Positions 16,798-25,538 of a stretch of 33,428 nucleotides of DNA are shown here, in pieces. Position 1 is the stretch's first letter. Each line of letters starts with the position of its first letter. The position numbers were made by a program, and so were the translations under genes. This DNA is from a bacterium (GTDB lineage: Bacteria; Patescibacteriota; Minisyncoccia; Phycocordibacterales; UBA9973). The notes beneath the pieces are model-generated. The model had not been told where the DNA came from. It saw nothing but the letters and a program-made list of their open reading frames with translations, and did no database searches. The stretch spans positions 1-33,428 of the forward strand of contig JAKBMK010000032.1 of NCBI GenBank assembly GCA_021831595.1. The letters are read 5' to 3'.

Positions 16798-18489
16798 ATG
16801 AAAGATTCTCTCGAGAAAAAGCTAGAAAATAAATTATCTAACTGTAAGTATATCTTTGTAGTCGGTGGAGTCATCTCAGGAGTTGGAAAGGGTATTACAG
16901 CCTCATCTATTGCTCGTATACTCTCAGACAGAGGGCAGACTGTCACAGCTATAAAAATAGATCCATATATAAATATAGATGCTGGGACTATGAATCCTAC
17001 AGAACACGGCGAAGTCTTTGTGCTCGATGATGGAGACGAGACAGACCAAGATATGGGTAATTATGAACGCTTCTTGGGGGTCAACTTGTCTCGCACGAAT
17101 TATATGACAACAGGACGCGTCTATCAGAGCGTTATCGAGAGTGAAAGAAATTTAGAATATCAAGGGAAGTGTGTAGAGGTTGTGCCTCATATCCCTCTCG
17201 AAGTTATTCGCCGTATTGAGCTTGCCAGAGACAATGCAAATGCGGATGTCGTCATAATTGAAATAGGAGGAACTGTTGGTGAATACCAGAATATGCTTTT
17301 CCTTGAAGCTGCTCGTATGATGAAGATTAAGCATCACAAGGAAGTATTTTTCGTAATGGTTTCTTATCTACCAATACCATCAAAAGTGGGGGAGATGAAG
17401 ACCAAGCCTACTCAGTATGCTGTCAGAACACTCAATGCTTCAGGAATTCAACCGGATATAATTGTAGCTAGAAGTAAAATGCCTCTCGATGAGAAGAGAA
17501 AAGAGAAGATTTCTATGTTCTGTAATGTTCCCGTTGATCATATTATCTCGGCACCAGATGTAGATAGTATCTACGATATACCAGTTAATTTCGAGAAGGA
17601 GGGACTAGGAGATATGATTTGTGATACCGTTGGCATGACTTGTGGTCCAGCTGTAAATGAAGGTTCTACAAAATGGAAAAAGTTTGCCAATTCTACACAC
17701 ACAAAAAACAATGAGTTGAAAATTGCTATTGTTGGTAAGTATTTCAATACAGGAGACTTTACACTTTCTGATTCGTATCTTTCTGTTATTGAAGCTATAA
17801 AGTATTCATCTTATACGTCTGGTAGCAAGCCAGTTCTTACTTGGATTTCATCAATGGATTTTGAAAAGGACCCAAAAAGAATAAAAGAACTTTCAAAATA
17901 TGATGGCATAATTGTTCCAGGAGGATTTGGTTCACGTGGGATAGAAGGAATTTTGAAGACTATCGAGTATGCTCGTACTCATGATATTCCTTATTTTGGT
18001 CTCTGTTATGGAATGCAGCTTTTGGTAATAGAGTATGCTAGGAATGTTTTGAAGCTTAAAGATGCAAATACAAGAGAAGTGAATCCGAACGCCAAAGATA
18101 TTGTCATTGATGTTATGGAAGATCAGAAGGCTAAAATAGAAAATAAAAAGATGGGAGGAAGTATGCGTCTAGGTGCATATCCTGCTATGTTAAAGAAGGG
18201 GACAGTCGCAGAAAAGGCTTACAAGACAGATTCGATAGTCGAACGTCATAGACACCGCTACGAAGTGAATAATGCTTATAGAGAGGCTCTAGAGAAGGCT
18301 GGGCTCATATTCTCGGGCGTATCTCCAGATGGTAAGCTTTGTGAGATTGCCGAATTGCCAGCTGGCAAGCATCCGTTCTTCCTGGGGACACAATTCCATC
18401 CAGAATTCAAAGCAAGACCTTTATCTCCTCATCCTTTGTTTACAGCTTTTGTAAAAGCTTGCCAGAAGAAATTAGGTTCTAGAAAATAG
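16798..18489 (+). CDS. pyrG: CTP synthase
   Basis: KYIFVVGGVISGVGKGITASSIARIL, GTMNPTEHGEVFVLDDGDETDQDMGNYERF, GATase PYFGLCYGMQL. Confidence 0.98.
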   Translation: MKDSLEKKLENKLSNCKYIFVVGGVISGVGKGITASSIARILSDRGQTVTAIKIDPYINIDAGTMNPTEHGEVFVLDDGDETDQDMGNYERFLGVNLSRTNYMTTGRVYQSVIESERNLEYQGKCVEVVPHIPLEVIRRIELARDNANADVVIIEIGGTVGEYQNMLFLEAARMMKIKHHKEVFFVMVSYLPIPSKVGEMKTKPTQYAVRTLNASGIQPDIIVARSKMPLDEKRKEKISMFCNVPVDHIISAPDVDSIYDIPVNFEKEGLGDMICDTVGMTCGPAVNEGSTKWKKFANSTHTKNNELKIAIVGKYFNTGDFTLSDSYLSVIEAIKYSSYTSGSKPVLTWISSMDFEKDPKRIKELSKYDGIIVPGGFGSRGIEGILKTIEYARTHDIPYFGLCYGMQLLVIEYARNVLKLKDANTREVNPNAKDIVIDVMEDQKAKIENKKMGGSMRLGAYPAMLKKGTVAEKAYKTDSIVERHRHRYEVNNAYREALEKAGLIFSGVSPDGKLCEIAELPAGKHPFFLGTQFHPEFKARPLSPHPLFTAFVKACQKKLGSRK

Positions 18490-18518
18490 TTTGTAGTGAC
18501 TAGTAAAAATTAATATAT

Positions 18519-18549
18519 AAAAATGCGTTGGCGAAGCCAACGCATTTTT
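18519..18549. terminator. Bidirectional terminator
   Basis: AAAAATGCGTTGGC-GAA-GCCAACGCATTTTT between convergent genes. Confidence 0.85.
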
Positions 18550-18578
18550 ACTAGAACCTAATCACTAACTACTAGTCA

Positions 18579-19304
18579 CTAATTCAATTCATCATCTCCA
18601 GTTCTCATTTTACTTATTCTTACGACTTCTACTATTTCATCCATGTCGTCTGTGACTATGAATCTGTCCAAGTCAGACTTAGAAATTGTTTTATACTTCT
18701 CTACGAATTGTTCTTCGAGTAACTTTTTAATAGGAGTCCAAAATTCTGTTCCGTATAATATTACTGGTATTGAACCTATTTTACCCGTTTGTAAATGAGT
18801 TAGTATTTCAAAGAATTCATACATTGTGCCTGTACCTCCAGCACAGAAAATACAAGCTTCATTTGTATAATGCATTGATACTTGTCTAGCAAAGAAGAAA
18901 TGAAAAGGAACTTCTTTTGTTACATATGGATTGGTTGCTTGTTCATGGGGAAGCTTTATTGTAAAACCGACAGATTCAACTCCAGCATCATGGGCACCCT
19001 TGTTGGCGGCTTCCATTATTCCAGCTCCTCCACCTGAGATTATTATGTACCCCAATTCTTTCGCAATTTTATTTGCAAGATTATAGGCTCTTATATAATC
19101 TGGATGATCCTTTGGTAGTCTTGCAGAACCATAGAAAGTCACAGAAGGAGGTAAATTCTTAACAAAATCAATTCCTTCACGGAATTCTTCTTGGATCATG
19201 CAGAGCTTTGTCTCTTCTCCGTCTCCGCCTGTCAAAGTCATACAACCATTCTTAATGTCATCTGCCGTTATGTGTCTCGGCTCATATTTTATTTCTGTAG
19301 TCAT
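18579..19304 (-). CDS. LOG family protein (lysine decarboxylase-like Rossmann fold)
   Basis: GGGAGIMEAANKGA and GGTGTMYEFFEIL motifs. Confidence 0.88.
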   Translation of the reverse strand: MTTEIKYEPRHITADDIKNGCMTLTGGDGEETKLCMIQEEFREGIDFVKNLPPSVTFYGSARLPKDHPDYIRAYNLANKIAKELGYIIISGGGAGIMEAANKGAHDAGVESVGFTIKLPHEQATNPYVTKEVPFHFFFARQVSMHYTNEACIFCAGGTGTMYEFFEILTHLQTGKIGSIPVILYGTEFWTPIKKLLEEQFVEKYKTISKSDLDRFIVTDDMDEIVEVVRISKMRTGDDELN

Positions 19305-19387
19305 GCTCTTTATTCTACATCAAAACCATAAAGCCTCCAACTGTATTTTTTGGCATTTTGTGGTAATATAACTGTGTCTACACATAT

Positions 19388-19461
19388 TACGGGATCGTCT
19401 AATGGTAGTCGCCTCATCGGCGACCCGCCGGGGAGGCGGGGACATCTTCCTCTGGAGGAGA
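19388..19461 (+). pseudogene. tRNA-Gln(CTG)-like 5' fragment with about 30-nt D-arm insertion; T arm and 3' acceptor strand absent
   Basis: GTCTAATGGTA and CTCTGGA anticodon loop shared with the intact tRNA-Gln at 19744-19814; inserted hairpins GTCGCC-TCATC-GGCGAC and CCGCC-GGGGGA-GGCGG-like; no TTCGA T loop before the ORF. Confidence 0.65.
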
Positions 19462-19481
19462 ATGTAGTTAATTATATATTT

Positions 19482-19739
19482 ATGTTTTATACATACATAT
19501 TGAAAAGTCAAAAAAACGGTAGATTATATGTAGGAAGTACAGATAATTTGAAACGAAGATTTGAGGAACATAATAAGGGGATTGGAGGGATTTATACAAG
19601 CAATAATAGACCATTTGATTTAATTTATTATGAGGGATATATTTCATATAAGGATGCAAAAGTATCAGAAAGATTTTATAAAACAGGTTATGGAAGAGAG
19701 GTTTTAAGGGGTAAGTTAGAAGATTTTTTAAAAAAGTAA
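19482..19739 (+). CDS. Small GIY-YIG nuclease family protein
   Basis: MFYTYILKSQKNGRLYVGSTDNLKRRFEEHNKG: YTYIL...LYVGST. Confidence 0.9.
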   Translation: MFYTYILKSQKNGRLYVGSTDNLKRRFEEHNKGIGGIYTSNNRPFDLIYYEGYISYKDAKVSERFYKTGYGREVLRGKLEDFLKK

Positions 19740-19743
19740 ACAT

Positions 19744-19814
19744 TGCCAGTTCGTCTAATGGTAGGACACTTCCCTCTGGAGGAAGGTATTGGGGTTCGAG
19801 TCCCTGACTGGCAG
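19744..19814 (+). tRNA. tRNA-Gln(CTG)
   Basis: Acceptor TGCCAGT/ACTGGCA, anticodon stem CTTCC/GGAAG with loop CTCTGGA, T loop TTCGAGT. Confidence 0.92.
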
Positions 19815-19816
19815 CC

Positions 19817-19887
19817 CTTCGTTCCTCAGGGTCTGCGACAGCAACCCAAATAAAGACGAAGGCTCTGAGCTTTAATAAGCGAAGAGC
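19817..19887 (+). ncRNA. Multi-hairpin RNA between tRNA-Gln and GIY-YIG ORF 2
   Basis: CTTCGT 19817-19822/ACGAAG 19856-19861 enclosing GGGTcTGC-GACA-GCAACCC; then GCTCT-GA-GCTT-TAAT-AAGC-GA-AGAGC. Confidence 0.5.
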
Positions 19888-19896
19888 AGAATCTTT

Positions 19897-20142
19897 ATGA
19901 ATCAATATTACACTTATATTTTAGAATGCGCCGATAAGTCATTTTATGTTGGTTGTACTAATAACTTAGAGAGAAGGTTAGAACAACATAATAATTCAAA
20001 ATGTGGCGCACACTATACTAAAATTAGGCGGCCTGTAATTTTGAAGTATTCAGAGACGTTTGAAACTTTAAAAGAAGCAAGACAGCGAGAAACTGAACTA
20101 AAAGGATGGAGAAGAGAAAAGAAAATGAGTTTATTTAATTAG
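19897..20142 (+). CDS. Small GIY-YIG nuclease family protein, second copy
   Basis: MNQYYTYILECADKSFYVGCTNNLERRLEQHN...GAHYTKIRRPVILKYSE. Confidence 0.92.
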   Translation: MNQYYTYILECADKSFYVGCTNNLERRLEQHNNSKCGAHYTKIRRPVILKYSETFETLKEARQRETELKGWRREKKMSLFN

Positions 20143-20257
20143 ACTTGTAAGTTTCGAGAAACGTACCCACGGTCTTGACCGGCAGCCAAGTTGTGATAGG
20201 TTATTCCACTCGAGAGATATTAAATTTAGTTTTTATTAAAAAAATAAATTATAAATT

Positions 20258-21046
20258 ATGAGATATATTCCAGAAAACAACTTAGCTTATCCTATTTTAA
20301 TAAAAATGGATACTGGCGGATGCGGGAGTGGTTTCTTTTTAAGTAGTAAAGAAAGCCTATATTTAGTCACAGCTAAACATGTTTTTTTAAATCAAAAAGA
20401 CAATTCTTTTTTGTGTAACAAAGAATTTACCATAACTGCTTATTCTTCTGATTTATCAATTAAAGAACCAATGCAAGTGTTAATTCAGTTGGATTCCATA
20501 AAAGAAACTATAAAAAAACATAATACACACGATGTCGTAATCATAAAGATTGGAAATATAAAATATGACAAAGCAACAAATTCCAGTAAAGCTTTTTTCT
20601 TAGATGGAATTAAAGTTACTAAATGTCCAGATGGAGCTTCTATTGTCTGGATAGTTGATAATATGTTTAAAAAATATGAAGATGTTTTTATTTCAAATGA
20701 AATATTTATTTTAGGGTATCCAGTATCTATTGGACAAAAGGGTTATGAACAAATAGATATTAATAAACCACTTTTACGTAAGGGTATAGTTTCTGGTAAA
20801 AATGAAAATAAAAGAACAATAATTTTAGATTCACCAGTTTATTTTGGAAACAGTGGGGGATTAGTTCTTGAGGTTAGCATTGTAAATGGTAGCCCTCAGT
20901 TTTTGCCTATAGGTATAGTAAGTGAATACGTTCCTTTTGTTGAAGAGCTGTATAGTTTACAACATAAAGAAATTATAAGTATCAATAGAACAAATTCTGG
21001 ATATTCAATAGCTGTTCCAATTGATACAATACTCGATTTAATTTGA
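20258..21046 (+). CDS. Trypsin-like serine peptidase
   Basis: GGCGSGFFLSSKESLYLVTAKHVF (His), VYFGNSGGLVLEV (catalytic Ser). Confidence 0.75.
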   Translation: MRYIPENNLAYPILIKMDTGGCGSGFFLSSKESLYLVTAKHVFLNQKDNSFLCNKEFTITAYSSDLSIKEPMQVLIQLDSIKETIKKHNTHDVVIIKIGNIKYDKATNSSKAFFLDGIKVTKCPDGASIVWIVDNMFKKYEDVFISNEIFILGYPVSIGQKGYEQIDINKPLLRKGIVSGKNENKRTIILDSPVYFGNSGGLVLEVSIVNGSPQFLPIGIVSEYVPFVEELYSLQHKEIISINRTNSGYSIAVPIDTILDLI

Positions 21047-21138
21047 TAGCATTAAGTGCTTAAATAGCAAGAACCGTTCTTGTTATAAAAGTTCTTGCTA
21101 TAAACTTGCTATAAAAAAGGGTATAATATAAGTATTAT

Positions 21139-21534
21139 ATGGATAATTTAAAATTTTTTAGAAGATTAATCGTTGGGTCTATATTACTTATCTTAATTCT
21201 TACTGTCTTGGAGTTTCCAGCGCCTATTGGTTTTGAAGTAAGACCGCAAGATAATGTTTCCATGCTTTGGTTGGTTCTATTTCTCGCTGTTCTAATTTCA
21301 GAAATTATTACTCTTCCACTTATTTTTAAAAAGCCAAAAGCTGGGGCTTATATGGCCATCCTCGCTGCTTTTCTAAATATAATACAAATTATTGCTGATC
21401 AAACACACATGATGCAACCAGAAATTGCTCCACTCGGCTACTTACTGCTTGAAGACAGTGTTGGCATTTTATCTTTGCTGTTAGCATATAGTTCATGGCG
21501 CATTCTTAGAGAATTAAAATTGCTTACAGAGTAA
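21139..21534 (+). CDS. Small multi-pass membrane protein, unknown function
   Basis: Several hydrophobic helices; TATAAT at 21122-21127. Confidence 0.6.
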   Translation: MDNLKFFRRLIVGSILLILILTVLEFPAPIGFEVRPQDNVSMLWLVLFLAVLISEIITLPLIFKKPKAGAYMAILAAFLNIIQIIADQTHMMQPEIAPLGYLLLEDSVGILSLLLAYSSWRILRELKLLTE

Positions 21535-21619
21535 GGTAAAACCTTGCCTTATAAATATTCAGGCTCAGCCTTTATTTTTAAGTTAGGGTTTTTAAGTCAT
21601 AGTTTGATATAATAAAACC

Positions 21620-22165
21620 ATGAAAGAAAAGATTTTATATGACGAACAAGGGTTGAAACCAGGAACCCCATATGAGAAAGAGCAGTGGAAAGCAATTGCC
21701 TCTCATAATGAAAAAGAAATAAAAGGATTCTTTGGTGAATATAGGTTTTTAAGTAATTTTAGTCCTTCTAAGGTAGAATTTGAGGGAGATTTGTATAATG
21801 CCGTAGAAAATGCTTATCAAGCAGCCAAGTATATGAAAGAATCGAGAGAGTATTTACAAAAATGTTCTCCAAAAGAAGCAATAATTTTTGTAAGAGAAAA
21901 TCCAATGAATGCTTATACAGAAGAAGAGTGGGATGGTGTAAAATTACAAATAATGAGAAATTTGTTAATTCAAAAGTTTGATAAAAATCTAAACAGAGAT
22001 AATTATAATAAATTATTAGAAACTGGAAATAGATATTTAGAAGAAACGAATTATTGGGATGATCAATATTGGGGAGTTAGCAAAAGTGATGTTAATGAGA
22101 ATGGTGTTGGAGAGAATAATTTAGGAAAATTATTAATGGAAATAAGGAATAGTTTAAGAATATAA
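21620..22165 (+). CDS. NADAR family protein (YbiA-like)
   Basis: GFFGEYRFLSNFSPSKVEFEGDLYNAVENAYQAAKY, NRYLEETNYWDDQYWGV. Confidence 0.88.
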   Translation: MKEKILYDEQGLKPGTPYEKEQWKAIASHNEKEIKGFFGEYRFLSNFSPSKVEFEGDLYNAVENAYQAAKYMKESREYLQKCSPKEAIIFVRENPMNAYTEEEWDGVKLQIMRNLLIQKFDKNLNRDNYNKLLETGNRYLEETNYWDDQYWGVSKSDVNENGVGENNLGKLLMEIRNSLRI

Positions 22166-22183
22166 GGATGATTCTTATACAAA

Positions 22184-22213
22184 AAAGACCAGCATCATAG
22201 GGTGCTGATCTTT
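22184..22213. terminator. Bidirectional terminator-like hairpin
   Basis: AAAGACCAGCA..TGCTGATCTTT between convergent genes; one mismatch. Confidence 0.55.
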
Positions 22214-22232
22214 CAATAGGATTCACAATGGA

Positions 22233-22646
22233 TTAATTCATCATTGGCTCGAAGAATAATTCATCGATTTCATTAACGATGCATTTGCATGTTCCCATTC
22301 CACAGTCTTCACCTTCGTACATACCATGCCATACATTTTCTTTTTTGTTTGTAAAAACATAGTCTATTGGCGGACGTCTTTCATACCACTTTGTGAAGGA
22401 TAATTCCTCATCAGTGATTTGAAAGTTGGTAATTTTGGATTGCCCCCAACAATCATTCATTTGGCCGCATAATTCTTTTGGGTTTTCTTCAGAGGGTCCA
22501 ATAATGGCATGGAACATTCCATGATTGATTGTCTGCATAATCTTTACAGCAGTTCCAATCCCTGGTTTTTGTCCTAAACCAAAAGCATAGCCTCTTTGGA
22601 AGATTATACCTTGCAAAGAATAGAGTTTTTCTCTTTCCATAAGCAT
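22233..22646 (-). CDS. Hypothetical protein with C-terminal Cys cluster
   Basis: 137 aa ORF; EGEDCGMGTCKCIVNE. Confidence 0.55.
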   Translation of the reverse strand: MLMEREKLYSLQGIIFQRGYAFGLGQKPGIGTAVKIMQTINHGMFHAIIGPSEENPKELCGQMNDCWGQSKITNFQITDEELSFTKWYERRPPIDYVFTNKKENVWHGMYEGEDCGMGTCKCIVNEIDELFFEPMMN

Positions 22647-22792
22647 GTTTTTAAATTAAACAAAATGATTTTCATTAAGAACTTAACACAAAAGACATAA
22701 TTTGTCTATGTTATAGACTAAGATTAAGTGCATACCTAAGTTTTTTTGTTTGGGCTAGGGTTTTTGATTATTGTTTTGGTATAATAAGGTGT

Positions 22793-23677
22793 ATGCATAG
22801 AAAATATAATAACAAAAGAGAGAATCGAAATGGGGGAGAGGTTGAAAGAACAATGTCATTAATTGTTGGTTTAGCCTTAATGTATTTTTTGTTTACTTTT
22901 TTTACTAATAAAGCAAAGTTTTGGTTCCAAATATATAATTACATAATACCAGGAATTATAATATTAATTTTAATTATTGTGTTATTTATATTTTATTTAT
23001 ATAAAAAGAAAGAAAATAATAAAGACAATTTTAAAAAGATAATTCAAAATATTAAAGATATAGGTTTTGATAAACAAATTGAAAATTTTATTGAAAGATT
23101 TGGGAAGGAAGGAAAATCAGAAATATTTAAGTATAGGGATTATAACTTTGACGATAAAAGACTTGATGATTTTTATGAAACTTTTATAAAAAATGGAATA
23201 AAAATTAAAAAAGATGAAAATGAGACTCTTTTTGAGATTATAAAATATTATATTGATAATCTTGAAAAAGTTTTTTTAGATAATCGAATTGGGGCTAGGG
23301 TATCTCATAATATTAATGAATTAAACAAAAATGGTGATGATTTTGAAAACCTTATTGTTCGCCTTTACAATTCTATGGGTTATATAAGTAAAAGGATTGG
23401 AGGTCATGGAGATCAGGGGGGAGATGTGATTGCAAGTAAGGATGGTGAGAATATCCTTATACAAGCCAAATGTTATCAAGGCTCAGTTGGAAATGCAGCT
23501 GTACAACAAGCGACTGCAGCGATACCTCATTATGGGTGTACTAAGGCCGTTGTTGTCACAACTTCTTATTTTACCCTGGAAGCAGTGTCTTTGGCTAAAT
23601 CAAATAATGTTGAATTGATTGATGGAGAAATGTTAAAACGCAAACTATTGGAATATCTGAAAGAAAGTTGGCAATAA
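22793..23677 (+). CDS. Membrane-anchored Mrr-like restriction endonuclease
   Basis: Two N-terminal TM segments; DDFENLIVRLYNSMGY...GDQGGDVIASKDGENILIQAKCYQ (D-QxK nuclease core). Confidence 0.85.
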   Translation: MHRKYNNKRENRNGGEVERTMSLIVGLALMYFLFTFFTNKAKFWFQIYNYIIPGIIILILIIVLFIFYLYKKKENNKDNFKKIIQNIKDIGFDKQIENFIERFGKEGKSEIFKYRDYNFDDKRLDDFYETFIKNGIKIKKDENETLFEIIKYYIDNLEKVFLDNRIGARVSHNINELNKNGDDFENLIVRLYNSMGYISKRIGGHGDQGGDVIASKDGENILIQAKCYQGSVGNAAVQQATAAIPHYGCTKAVVVTTSYFTLEAVSLAKSNNVELIDGEMLKRKLLEYLKESWQ

Positions 23678-23680
23678 TTT

Positions 23681-24040
23681 ATGGAAAACTTAAAAGAAAT
23701 TATATATAAATTAGAAACAGACTTACTTAATCCAGAAATTAGGGGTTCTGTGGCAAAACTTGGGGAGCTTTTAGCTGATGATTTTATTGAATATGGAAGT
23801 TCTGGATTAGTTTATAATAAAGATATAATTTTAGAGAGGTTGCCACAAGAAGATTCTCCTGTTTATACTTTATATGACTTTGATGTTATCCTTTTGTCTG
23901 AAAAGGTTGTTCAATCAAGATTTAAAACAGACAAGATTAATTTAGATGGATCCAAGACTACCTCATTGAGAACTTCTATATGGAAGAACTCTGGTAATAA
24001 TTGGCAAATATTATTCCATCAAGGCACACCAGTGAAGTAA
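23681..24040 (+). CDS. DUF4440/NTF2-like protein
   Basis: LLADDFIEYGSSG...SLRTSIWKNSGNNWQILFHQGTPV. Confidence 0.75.
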   Translation: MENLKEIIYKLETDLLNPEIRGSVAKLGELLADDFIEYGSSGLVYNKDIILERLPQEDSPVYTLYDFDVILLSEKVVQSRFKTDKINLDGSKTTSLRTSIWKNSGNNWQILFHQGTPVK

Positions 24041-24058
24041 TTAGTGAAGAATAATCTT

Positions 24059-24826
24059 ATGAACATAAACTTTTTTGAAGAATATCCAACATTGGAGAAT
24101 TTAGAGAAGGCGAGGTTGATTGATTTTAATTCAACCATCTTTCTTGCAGCAAATTCTTTTGCTGAATACAAAGAAAAGCAAAAGTTGCTCGCCTCTATTA
24201 ATCCCAATCTTTCCACAGCGTATTGGCCAATACTTCCGAATTCTTATTGGATTTCTCCTTTTTCAAATAAAAAAGATTTAAGAGATTTTATAAAAGAAAT
24301 TTTTTCAATCGATGAACCTTTAACAATTCTAATAGATCTAGAGCTCCCATTAGTCAAACATAAAGAATTGTATTTCAAAAACTTCTTTTCAGTATGTAGA
24401 AATAAGAAAATTTTGAAAGACTTTTTCAAGGAAGCTTCATCGCACAATATTAAGATTGTGACAGCCGAATACCCACCATTTTTTATTGGATTTGGTTTTA
24501 TTTATCGTTTGCTCGGCATCTCTTTTGGTGTGAAGAAATATAAACATACACAGTGCATTATGTATTACACAAGTATGTTTTCAAATAAAATTATATCTAA
24601 ACTTACAAAAATTGGAGTTCTTAGAGCAAAGAAACACAATAGCGATTTACAGCTTGGCCTGGGTGCTATTGCCACAGGTGTATTAGGGGATGAACCGATT
24701 CTGTCTCCTCTTTCTTTAGAAAAAGACCTTGAATTTGCTAAAAAACAAAATATTTCAAAAGTCACCATTTTTAGACTTGGTGGTTTAAATGAAGAATATA
24801 TAGAAAAAATTAAAAATTTAGTATAA
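24059..24826 (+). CDS. Hypothetical protein
   Basis: 256 aa ORF from ATG 24059; no family recognised. Confidence 0.6.
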   Translation: MNINFFEEYPTLENLEKARLIDFNSTIFLAANSFAEYKEKQKLLASINPNLSTAYWPILPNSYWISPFSNKKDLRDFIKEIFSIDEPLTILIDLELPLVKHKELYFKNFFSVCRNKKILKDFFKEASSHNIKIVTAEYPPFFIGFGFIYRLLGISFGVKKYKHTQCIMYYTSMFSNKIISKLTKIGVLRAKKHNSDLQLGLGAIATGVLGDEPILSPLSLEKDLEFAKKQNISKVTIFRLGGLNEEYIEKIKNLV

Positions 24827-24833
24827 TAAATTT

Positions 24834-25073
24834 ATGAAAAAAATTTGGTTTAGGAGAAAATTATATGGTTGGGGATGGTACCCATCATCTTGGGAAGGGT
24901 GGGTAGTTTTGTTAATCTGGGTAGCTTTGTTTGCCTTTTCTATGTCTAGAGTAGATCATGAAGGAATAAAAAATATCTGGTTGGTATTTTTATTTACTGG
25001 AATTTTAATTCTTGTTTGTTATAAAAAGGGTGAAAAACCTAGGTGGCAGTGGGGTAAAAGATTAGAAGATTAA
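24834..25073 (+). CDS. Small membrane protein
   Basis: Trp-rich N-terminus, two TM segments; TATAAT-N6-ATG. Confidence 0.6.
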   Translation: MKKIWFRRKLYGWGWYPSSWEGWVVLLIWVALFAFSMSRVDHEGIKNIWLVFLFTGILILVCYKKGEKPRWQWGKRLED

Positions 25074-25090
25074 TAATTAACAATCATTAT

Positions 25091-25492
25091 ATGACCAAAC
25101 AAAATAAATGCGTTTTCTGTCAGGTGGCCAGAAAAGAAATTGAACATAATCAATTTTGGGAAGATGAAAATCATGTGGCATTCTTGGATAATAGTCCACT
25201 AACTTTTGGTCATACATTAGTTATCCCTAAGAAGCACGTAGGGTACGTTTTTTCTCTGCATGAAAATGAATATTTAAATTTACTGAAAGCTTCTGAGAAA
25301 ATTGCAAAAGCATTGAAGAAAGCAACTAAATGCGAAAGAGTTTGCCTGGGTATATATGGATTTGAAATAGATCATACCCATGTTCATTTAACGCCATTAA
25401 ATAATGTAGATGAGATGAAGCATCCTATTAGAAAACCAAGTCAAAAAAGACAAAAAGATTTCGCTGAAAAAATGCGAAAACTAACAAAATAA
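25091..25492 (+). CDS. HIT family protein
   Basis: CVFCQVARKEIEHNQFWEDENHVAFLDNSPLTFGHTLVIPKKHV...DHTHVHLTPL (HxHxH). Confidence 0.93.
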   Translation: MTKQNKCVFCQVARKEIEHNQFWEDENHVAFLDNSPLTFGHTLVIPKKHVGYVFSLHENEYLNLLKASEKIAKALKKATKCERVCLGIYGFEIDHTHVHLTPLNNVDEMKHPIRKPSQKRQKDFAEKMRKLTK

Positions 25493-25538
25493 TTTTTAAA
25501 AACTTTGGCAATTTTAGTGAATGATTTATAATAGATTC

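Noticed and set aside
19480-19905. 141 aa minus-strand ORF across tRNA-Gln and GIY-YIG 1
   Set aside because: Composed of antisense tRNA and antisense GIY-YIG sequence; opposite strand has clear genes.
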